Shown one piece after another: positions 36,701 through 48,700 of a stretch of DNA of 64,000 bases. Both the position numbers and the translations under genes were made by a program. This DNA comes from Colias croceus. Lineage: Eukaryota; Arthropoda; Insecta; Lepidoptera; Pieridae. Location: assembly GCF_905220415.1 (NCBI RefSeq), contig NC_059566.1, positions 3,100,001 through 3,164,000 of the forward strand, written 5' to 3'. Every line of letters begins with the position of its first letter. Positions within the stretch are counted from its first letter, which is position 1. Under the pieces are notes generated by a model that ran no database searches, was not told the origin of the DNA, and saw only the letters and a program-made list of their open reading frames with translations.

Positions 36701-39700
36701 CTTCTGCTCCTATTTATCTCAAAAACAATTTTTCCTTCCTGCACAATGAAAACTATTCTCTTCGCTCGGCTGATAGACTCACCTTGAGTGTTCCTGTTCG
36801 ACGTACTCACTTCCTCGCTAAATCGTTTGTTGCCACTGCTGTCAATCTTTGGAATTCTTTGCCACTACCTATTAGACAAGCTAAAAATATATCTTCATTT
36901 AAAAACCTATTGCGACGACACTTTCTCACTACTGCTTTCAACTCGGCACATTAACTATGTATTTATATATTATTAACTATACACAGCATGTATTTGTAGT
37001 ATTTTATATTTGTTTTATGTAGCATGTATGTATTTAATAATATGTATCATGTATTTAATTTATAGTCATATAAGTATATGTATAAATTATATATATTATT
37101 ATTGAATTAATTGTATATATTCGAGTGTAGTATATTTATCTATATTATGTAGGTATTTTTATTATATATCTATCTATATGTATATCTATTTTAATTATTA
37201 TTATTTATTTATTTATCTTGTTTTGTTTTTTGTTACTTGCCTTTTTTTCTACCTACCATCGTAATTTCAGTAAGCTTGTTACCTTTTGCCCAGGTTGCCT
37301 GGAAGAGATCACTTCTAAGTGATAAGGCCGCCTAATAAACTATACTTTTCTTGTTTTGTTTTGTATAAGTTAGCAATAAGTTTCCCATGTATAGTTTTGT
37401 TAAAGAGTAATAAATAAAAAAATAGATTTACACTAAGTATTTTCATGTTTGATTTTACGCGAGTATTAACTATTATACATTTAGAAATTAAAGATTTTTT
37501 TAACAGATATTAAACTTTCCCGTGACCACGCTCGCTGCAAAGTATTCGAAACGTCGGGAAAATAATATAATGAATAAATCGCGTTTAAAATCCGTTAAAA
37601 AATATATTTAATTTCAAGATTAACACTTACACTGACCGACTTACAGAGAACGAGATGCTCAATGGTTACCTGTGGCCGGTGCCTTTCTTTTACCATTTTT
37701 GTAACAATATTCTTCAATCAGACGGATGATTATATACACTTACGTGTAAGTACACTTACATGTGTAAGTACACTTACACTTACACTGACCGACTTACAGA
37801 GAACGAGATGCTCAAGAACGGCTACGTGAAGCCGGTGTTAGTGACAACGTTGCCGCCGTACATGTCCCCGTCGCCCGCGTACGCGCATTCGCCCGACTCG
37901 CACAGGAACACGCCCAGCGTGCATACTAGGTAAGGGATAATGTATAAATATGTATATTGTGTAATATTATATGTGAGAAATGAGTAATTTTTGGGGTTTT
38001 TTTTGCGGGGAAGTGACAAAAAAAATATTTTGGGGATTATTTTTGGGTAGAATAATTTTTAAGACGGGTTTTTTTGGTAGGTAATAGTGAGGGTAATTGG
38101 GAATTTTTTTGGTAGGTGGGAGAAAAATTCAATAAAAAAGAGCGTGTGTGCTGTGCACACGTGTCAGAAGTGAAATTTTTTTGATAGTTTATCAAGTTCA
38201 ATAAATTTTCAAATAGGAAATTTATTGAAGCGCGGAAAAATATGAATTTTTTTTGCATAGTTTATTTTTTTTGCTTGTTTTTGCTTTTCTTAAGTTGTCT
38301 GAAATTGCAAAAATTAATAATGTTTATTTGCGAATTTATCTAGATATTATTTTATATAGTTTCTTTCGAACGAATTGTCACTTAACCTGACTTTTTATTC
38401 AGTTTTTTATTATTATTTGTTTTTCTTTAGGTACATGATTGAGTTTTGAACGACGCTTGAAGATTATTTTGTATTATTTAAGTTTTATATTTTAATAGTC
38501 ACATCCTACTTTCTTTTTGTGCTTCCCTAGTATTATGTTATTCCAAATTTTTATCGAAGACTGCTTTTAAAAAGAGATGCCGGTTTTTGCCGAAGGAAAA
38601 TTAAAAAAAAAATCGACAACATCTCATTATGGCTAAAATTGCAATATTTTTTTCTAAGTTTAGTTAAGTTTTTTTTTTTTATATTTTTTATTTTATAAGT
38701 TTACAAGCTTGTGATTTGAGTTTTAAGTAGTGTTTAAGTATTATGAGTGTGTTTTTGTCTTTATTCGATTAAAAATATTATAAAAAATAAATAATCGATT
38801 CAGGATAAATCCCTAAATTTTCAAATAAAAAATATTTTAGAAAAAATCGATTGAATTTAAAAATATGACAAAAATTCACTCATATTTTAATATTAAGGTA
38901 TTGACGTCTATCGTTTAGTATTGGTAATATAAGGCTGATTTTTTTACATTTTTTGACGCTTTTAAACTCGTTTTAATCCCGAAAAAAAAAGAACGTGTGT
39001 GCCGAGCACACATGTCAGAAGTGAAACTTCTTTGGCAAGATTCAAAGACACCAAAATCGTCGCCTTACTCCATACGGTGACGGTATCGCCATGGCACTAC
39101 CTTGAAATTTTACTTTCAACGCGCCTAAAGAAGTTTCACTTCAAATTATCAAAATTGTATTATGATTGCGCTATTAACGTGAAATTAAAGAGGGAAAAAA
39201 AGAAATAAGGGATTGCAAAAATATGTATATATTATTGCGTTTTTTAGCGCAAATGAAAGAAGGGTTATAAAAAAAAATTTTGTGTGGTTTTATGAAACCA
39301 CGGTAAAAGTGAAACTTTTTTTCACACTATAGAGATTTAACTAAAAATTATCGTGTTTGTACGATAATTATCGTACGTATCGTGCGTCACGCGACATGCG
39401 CTACACAGACCAAAAAGTTTGAGACGATGTAATAAAAGTTTCACTTTAAAAATCATTTAAATATTGATACAGAATGATTATGTGATTACAAATTAAATCA
39501 CATCATTATTGGTTATGAAAAGAAAAAACATTTTAAATAAATAGTAATAAATGCACTTATTTTAAGCAGTTTTGATTATCTAATTGGTCCACGTGATCAA
39601 AAATTTTCAACAAGACTTCTATTAATATTCATAAATTAACATTAAAAAAAGACACAGAGATAAGTTTGTATGTTTGTTTGTTTATAGCTGTGGAACGACC

Positions 39701-42700
39701 ATACTTCAACTATAAGGAGTTTATGAAGCGTGTCAATTTAATCGCATTTCGATATAATATGACTATTTGATATACAATTATCCATAGTATTATTTTATAC
39801 ATATTTTGTATTTTTCAAACATTTTCTGACTGATGTTTTTTTAATTATTTTTACTCTAAAACGATAATCATCAGTTTCCATTCGATTTTAGGCCTATTCA
39901 GATAAGAGCGGTATCCGCTACCGCCGTAGGTAGCGTTATCCCGATGGCACGCGATTAAATCTCTTACGTAGTATATTATAGAGACTCTAATCGCATACCT
40001 AGATACCTATCTATGTACCTACATAGATATGTATACCGCTAATCGGTGCGCGATTAGAGTCTATAGTATACCACGTAAGAGATCTAATCGCGTGCCCATC
40101 GGGATACCGCTCCGCTACACACGGCGGTAGCGGATACCGCTCTAATCTGAACAGGCCTTAAAGACGGCATTTAAAGAAAATTATCGATTAAAATAATCGA
40201 TTGTTAACGAATAATCGATACAATTCCATGTAACTTGCATTGTATTAGCATTAATAAGTGTTTTTGATGTTGAATGTTACTTAGATAGGTATAAAATTTT
40301 GTAGTTACTATAAGCGTATTGAAATATACTGTTGTGTGTTTAAAGTTATCGATAAGGTTAGGTACGTTTCAAAGTTAAAAATCCCTTATTTAGAGTGTGG
40401 TTGTTGGTGTTATTAACAGTATAAGTAATATAAAGCAAAGGACCTAATGTAGACCCTTGAGGTACACCTATAGTTTTGCACTGGAAAGAATGTGTTTTTT
40501 TATCAGTGTTGTTTCGGTTTCTCATTGGATATATTGTTTTCTAGGCTACTTATTGAGTATATGTGTCCAAGTCAAATTTTTAAGGTGATTTTGTCACAAA
40601 ATATTAATATTTCTAATAGGTGTACCTTATCTAAAGCTTTGTATGGTACCAAATGGTAGACTCTCTAACTTGTTATTACTACTAGTATACAATATACATG
40701 TTTATTTTGAAAATACCAGCAATTATTTTTCAGTATTAAACGTATTTTAATTATAAACATTCGGAAACGTAAGGAAATTAAAAATAAGTATTAATTTTAC
40801 TGATAATTTCTATTCCTTAAAAAAAATATTTTCTGAGGCTGTACACCGTCGAATCAATTATGGATGTCAATTTTAACGTTTTTAACATATCAGGAATTAA
40901 AAATAAAAAACAATAATTTTGTACACGAATATATTGCAAAGAAAAATAAATATTTTATTTCGGCCGGTTCTTTACAGGGTAAACCGTAAACAGGAAGTTT
41001 TTTAACAAAATTTTTATCACGTTCATAAGGATATTACAATTATTTTTAAATATGTATTTATATTATAAAATCAACCTTTTAATTCTTATTTTTAAATTAG
41101 TGCTAAAATAAGAACAGTATTTATTATAAAACATTAACTCCCCCACTTATGTTTTATTATTTTCTCTTTTGATTTAAAGTGGTCCAATAATCTTAAATCT
41201 ATAAGAAAATAAAATTGATCATCTTATACACAATGAAATTAACTTTCATACAGTAATTAACAATATTATTTAGTTAGGAAAATTTATATAATTATGTATA
41301 CGATTTTAATGATATGCCATAATCGACCAATTAACATTAATCCTTGAGGTATCTAAATCTATATACATATTAATATAAAAGACGTATTATTTTGTGCTTT
41401 GGTGCAGATATCATAATAATATTTCTCATGACAATTATAATTTAAAAAAAATATTTTAGAGACGATAAACAAAAATTCCCTAACGAATTCATATTATTAC
41501 TAAAATAAATAGTTTAATTATAAAATCAAAAAGCTTATCACACTTATGGGTGTAAAAAATAGTATACGGCCTATTTTCAGAACTACTGAATATACACAAT
41601 TTCATAATAATCAGTCAAGCCGTTTTAAAGGTTGACTACAAGTACTCGGACTTTTTATATAAGATGTATAAATCATTGACGTACAATAAAGAACTAGACT
41701 TATGATAAAAAAATTGTCCGAATCAAAACTCTGCCAATGCGTGTATAAGGCAGAGTTTTCTAATGAGCTATACAGTGGACTTTGAACATTACTGCAACGA
41801 AATAAGGTGTTAATTTCAATGAATCTTTTATACTTCGGACATTTTTGACGATCTTTTAATAGGTGATTATGAGTCTAGTGGCTTATAGTACGTCAATAGT
41901 ATAGACATAGTACCTATAAAGAGAACAAGTGAACACATGTTATCTTCGAATAAAAGTACATCGCACGCACACAATGTCGCTCGGTTCATTTTCATGGACC
42001 GTTCTTGTGCGGTCGGTGCTTGTTTATACAATAACTAGCTGCTCCGCGCGGTTTCACCTGTCCCGTTGGTCGTAGCGTGATGATATATAGCCTATAGCCT
42101 TCCTCGATAAATGAGCTATCTAACACCGAAAGAATTTTTCAAATCGGACCAGTAGTTCCCGAGATTAGCGCGTTCAAACAAACAAACAAACAAACTCTTC
42201 AGCTTTATAATATTAGTATAGATTCAAAATATCAACGTAACAAGTGACAACCCTGTTTGGGTTCCGTGCGCTACTAAACGCCGGGAGACGGTCTACTTGT
42301 TCTCTTTATACTATGGTATAGATAAATGTATATGAACGAATTTCACAACGAATTGAGATTAAGTTAGTTTTAAAATCACATTTAGAATTATGTTTCTTTT
42401 CTTTATTCTGATGGTAAAACAGTACTGAGATTTTCTTTAATGCTAATATTTTCTAATTTTTAATGATTATATTTTTAAATGGGTCCATTATACATATATG
42501 CATTTCTTCAAACGGTCTATACAGGGTGTAATCGTTAAGTGTGCACAAGCGATTATTCCGTAACTATTGCAGATACCAAAAAACTTTAAACTGATATCAA
42601 AAGTACTTAACCTAATGAGTAAAATGGCCATAATAAATTTTTAAAAATAAAACGAGAAATATCCAAAAATGTTACATTAAACGCTCCCATACATTTTATT

Positions 42701-45700
42701 TCCCATACATTTTGTATTCATAGCAGATTTTCGAAGTGATGTCCTCATTGTGCAATACAATGAGGAGCTCTATTTACAGTTTCTAAATGAACTTCCCTTC
42801 AAATTTGCGAAGTAATTAAAGCAGAAAACCGAAAAAAGAAAGAAAATGCTAAAATCTTTCATATTAAATGTACTAGGTTGATCCAAAAGTAATGATAATT
42901 GGGTATTTCCTGTGCACATAAAAACATAAAACAAATGTTTTTTGCTTGTTCATGTATTCAATAAGTAATCACAAAAAAATCATATCAACAGGCCACGTTT
43001 CCAATTATTTACATTAATTTGAATGTGAACCGTGCGTGCCAGAATGTTTCCCGACGAAAAGAAGAAACAACGATTCGACATGTAGAGGGTAAATTTCTAA
43101 ATTTTTAATGATATCAGGATAATTTTTTGTCACGTTTTGTGATCATGGACGTTACCCGAGTTCACCATGTTTATGCTGAAACCAAAAAACAATCAATGTC
43201 CTGGATGCGAGCTTCCAAAGTGACGATGAAGAAATTCAAAGTGAAAATCAGTAGGTTAGATTAAAGCGGTAGTTTTTTGGGACGCTGAAGAAATAATTAT
43301 GGTGGAATATTTTAAAAAAGTAGCCACTTTATTGGGCTCTTACTAAACAGACCAAATTAAAAGATTGCGGTAGGTTAGTAAGGAAAAGAGACATGGCAAA
43401 CTGCGGACCTGAACGCTGTTTCACCAAGACAACGCACCAGATCACAAAGCGTCAGTTGCAATGGCTGCCATTCAAAAATCGGCATTCCAAATGCTTGAAC
43501 ACCTACCCTATTTTTTAGATCTAGCCCCTATTTACTTTTATCTCTTTCCTCGGCACAAGAAACACTTTCTTAGCAATAAATTACTTTAAGACGACAGCGA
43601 AGTGATGGCCGCGTGGAGGGGTTTTTGTGGATGAAGTCAAAGTTTTTTTTAAGTTTAGGAAAAAAAATATTGAAGTATATTTTCTAGTTAGAAGACTATC
43701 TAGAGAACTACATAATTATTATAACTGTAATGACCTTGTTTAATATTGATTATCATTACTTTTGGATCAACCCATGTACATGGGATATTCGTATCTCATA
43801 CTAAATGTATGGGAGGGTTTCAAGTTAATTTTTTAGATATTTCTCGTTTTATTTTTAAAAATTTATTATGGCCATTTTACTCATTAGGTTAAATACTTTC
43901 GATATGAGTTTAAAGTTTTTTGATATCTGTAATAATTACGGAATAATCGCCTGCGCACACTTAACGATTACACCCTGTATAGGTATTATATTTTATTGAA
44001 AGTATTTGATATTGTAAAACATGGGAATGAAGTATACAGTGCCGGACTTGGGAAAAAAGCTCAGAGGCTACAAAGAAAGGCCTTGCAGTATCAGACATAA
44101 ATTTAAAATTTCGATGAGTCAACATCAGGTTTTTCTAAATTTTACGAATACTAATTACACAAATATTTTAATACTGTTTTTGAATATAAAAATCTCTATT
44201 CATGCTTGCTCGCTACACATAGCAAAACATAATAAATGTGGCTGAAATAAAAAAAAAATAGAAAATAATAAAGAATAGAAAAAATTCGATCACGAGGCGG
44301 GACTCGAACCCGCATCCTTTCGCGCCATTCCGGGGCGGATGCCTGACCAACTCAGCCACTCGTGACCCACGAGTAGGGTCGTAAATTTATATTTATAAAG
44401 CATTTGAATGGCATAAAACCTAAAATATAAATTCAAAATAATACTTCATTGAAATTTGATAAGTTCTCTTATGCATAAAGGCATATATAGTAATTTTCTA
44501 AATATAGATATGAGGGCCTCTATTGTTACCTCGGGGCTTCTCAATTCGATACTGGTTACTTTATAGAAGCCCTGATTTTCTTTTGATTAGTTTGAAATGT
44601 GAAGGCATTTATTTATTTCGTTCTAAAGAAATAATTTATATGCATTGAATGTGGTTTCCTATTTTGGGTAGATTTTTGTGGTTATGAAAATTTTTACTTT
44701 TCAAAATCTAAAAAAATCTAGGTGATGTTTAGTAGGGAATATAGTTATATGGTTTATCTACATTATTATGATATTTATTTATAAAATAAATCAGGCAAAT
44801 GTCCCATTTTTAAATAAATTCTGTCCATATAAGATTTATTTATTAAAAAAAGAGTGTGTGCCGAGCACACGTGTCGAAAGTGAAACTTTTTTGGCAAGAT
44901 TCAAAGATATCAAAATCGTCGTCTTACTACATGACGTGACGGTATTTCCATGACGCGACCTTGGAAATGTACTCTCAAGGCGCCTTGAAGTCTCACTTCA
45001 AAAATCAACTAGAAAAAACATTATGATATATGTATGTATATAATTATTAATTTTTATGTGGTGCTTTTTCTTTATCATATTCTGAATTTTAATAGTGTTT
45101 AAATATTTGAAGTTTTATGTATTATTATTATTAATATTGAATTATTAAAATATTGTAATATTTTCGTTAACTTTTAAGTGAGTTACAAACATTCATAAAT
45201 TAATATGAATTTCACAGACATACATACTTTCGCATTTATATTATTAGTATGTATAGTTTAGACAGAGCTGTGTATATCAAAATGATCTCATATTATATTG
45301 GCACTTAAAAACTGAAATTGCAGTATTTTTCCATACTAAAAATATAAAAAAAATTGAGAGGTGTCAAGGGACACCCGGATGGAACGAAGTTACTTAAATA
45401 ACTGGCTTGCTTTCTATGAGAGAGACAGAGAACGCACGCCGCACGGCTTACAACTATAGCAAGAAGTGTCGTTACAACTTTTGGTCTTAATTCTGACTAG
45501 CCCGCTTTGGCAACACGCGGTAAGGAACTTCGTTCCAAAAATATGTTCCAAAAATGCTCCGTCCCCCTTACGGCTTTTTATTTACAATACAAGTTTATTT
45601 TAAGACATATTAATATTGGCTTTTTTAGTTATCGTAAAAAGAATTAGTTATATATAATTATATATTACGTATATTTAATTGGATTTTCTTTATATAAATG

Positions 45701-48700
45701 TAGTAACATGTTAATCAAAAAAAAAAAAAAAAATAAGTGAACATATCCATAATATGTTAAGCCAAAAAAAATCTTACATATCTAAAAGTGCGGTGTTCCC
45801 GCAGCACAATGCGGGCTTGTCGAATGTGTTTCATCGTGTCAAATTACGACCACTGTTTTACGGACCCTCGTCACAATGGGCAGCGTTGGGCAAGCAGAGG
45901 CAATCACGATAGTGTAGAACCTAAATGTCTATGATCGGCCGTCATTGTAAATGTTTTCATCATCGCCGTAATGGCATCGTCGATCATCTGTTGGGCCAAC
46001 GTTGCCCAATGTGTAGAGGGCCCATTCAATTATAATTTAAAATACCTATTTATAATTATAAACCTTTGAAAAACACTACGTATTATTAAAAAAATGAATA
46101 AATAATTTTACTATCTTGATTAAAACATAGAGTTTATGGATGTGACTATTATATTAAGAATCAGTTTCACGACTTGCTGATAAACTTACTGATAGCCTAT
46201 CTACTACTTTTTGTTTAACTTTTGTGTCAAGTTAACTGACAGATAAGCAAAACAGAACATATCAAGAAGTTGTGGAACTGGTATACATTTATTAAATTAA
46301 TAGAGAACTGTTTTTAAATGCTCAAAATTTTGTATGAATCGAATGCGATAGAATTTGACTAAAAACTTACTTGCCTTTGATTTTAATAAACTTGTGTGTG
46401 AATAAAATAATGTATATTAGTATGCCAATAAAAAGAAATGGGTGCGTGTACTAATGTACACACGTAAGAAGTGAAATTTCTTTATGACCTTATTTTTCAA
46501 AAAATATTTTACTGTATAATGCAACTTTACAGAGATACGTCGAATTACGCGTGGTAGGGATCAGAAAAAGATGGCGCGTAACGGAAAAATGTCACGTGTA
46601 ATGAAAAAATGTTACACTAACTTTTTTCCAAGCCCGATAAAGAAGTTTCACTACAATAATTTGATGTTAGTTTACTTTTTTGGTATATATCTATCGCATT
46701 TTTCATTTTGAACTACAGAAGTATTATAGATAGAATCAAAGAGTAACCTCTCTTTCCATAGGTAAGAAAGAGAGAGAATATATAGTTGGGTTATCTGTCT
46801 CTGTCGCACTTAGTGCGGAAATTAAAACAAATGTTTATTTATTTTTCATAACAACAAAAAGCCTATTAAAGGTTAATTAAAGGTAAATATTGTGTTTTGT
46901 TGCATCAATAGACAGAGATAGATAGTGGCATTTTCTCTTCTCTCTATCTCTTTCGTAAGTAATCAAAAATCATAAAAAAAATGTAATTAAATGTAAGATG
47001 TATTTACTCTATCTTTAATGTTTTGAAGTTAATTCATTTTATTTTTAAAGTTATGTGAAATGATTAAATTATTATATACCGAATTTAAACACGAATTAAA
47101 AACAATCATGACATTATTAATAGTAATTTTATAAGTATCTTAATACCTTTACATAGTAAAACATTTAAAATTAGGTTGTACTAAAAATTATAAAAAAATG
47201 CATTGAAAATTGAACCTTATCACAATGGTAGAAAAATCGATTTTATTTGAGCCCTATTTAAGGTGGAGTACTCATAAGAAATTTATATATATTTGAGTAA
47301 TTTTTAATTCTTAGAGCATAAAGAAATTAAAAAAATATGCTTTTTGAAGAAATTGATTTTGACAAAATAAAAATTATTGTTATGAAAATTGGATTTCAGT
47401 GTAAATGAAAATGGCTCTAATTTTCCGTAACATTATAATATTATAACTACCTATATGTTAATTATTATGTTGAGATTAATTATAAGAGCTAGCGCGCAAG
47501 AGCAACTCTTGTCTCGTTCACTATTGAGTGTCTCCCATCAACTGTATGGGCTAGTAAGAAAGTGCGCGCACGTAGCGACGCAACTCCCCATACAGTTGAT
47601 GGGAGAGACTCAATAGTGAACGAGACAAGAGTTGCTCTTGCGCGCTAGCTCTTAAGCTATAGACATTAAGAATATACATGACAGTGTTGTATGTTTGGAT
47701 GTATTTATGATAAAATATATGTGAGATTTCCAATATAATATGTTCTTTTATTGATCTTGAGGTATGCTTTTTGTATGTGTTTTTCTATTGTTTTTTCTCG
47801 TGTCTAAGGGCGGCCGTACACGGACCGCTTCAAGCAGTTAAGACCGACGGCTTGAAGCCGCGAACATTCATTCACTGTCGTACACGGACTGCTCGAGCAG
47901 TCGCGACCGCTTCAAGCCATCAACTGCGCGGTTTGTAGCGACAACTCGAGCAGTCAACGACCGACCGCTCGAGCAGTCCGTGTACGTCGCTCAGCCGTTA
48001 ACTGTACAAGCAGTCCGTGTACGGCTGGGCTTTAATAAACCGATTTTAAAGATATATCTATACAAAAAGTAAAACTCAAAAAATGCCTCGCGAAAATGCA
48101 ACACAGACGGTCGTTAATATATTTATTTGTTTTTGTCTTTTCAAAGATTTATTTTTTATTTATTTTTTCATTTCGTTCTATGTCAGTCGATTGTGCTTTT
48201 GTTTATATAGTCTGTGGTGACATTTTGGCGATGTTAGTTTTTTTTGTTTATTTTTTATTATTTTTTTTTCACGACCGTCTTTACTAACGTGTTGCATTTT
48301 CTCTCTTTCCCGATACTTGCCGCTGCGCTGGACTACGATCTACACACACACAAACAAACACATCTATTCCTGTAATAAAAAAATATAATTATGATACTTT
48401 TACTAATATTTTGTCAATTATAACAACTATATTAAAATTATTAAAATATATCATTCTTATTATCAATCGAAATTCGTCACTAAAACACGGTTGAATATTT
48501 CAACCTTTTACTAATAAATACATCGATATTAAAATAAATGACCATGATTATCCAAAAAAACATCAACACGATACGATTTATTTTAATATCTTCAATCATT
48601 TATTTAACTCACAAATTACTTAACATTTCGATTCACACACACAAACTGTCCAATTCGACATTTAAACAAAATTAAATTCAATAATATCTTAATTATACGT

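Noticed and set aside
42521..43979. Reading the mariner transposase as belonging to the outer long-TIR element
   Set aside because: The mariner has its own TIRs at about 42877 and 43772, inside the outer arms, so it is nested.
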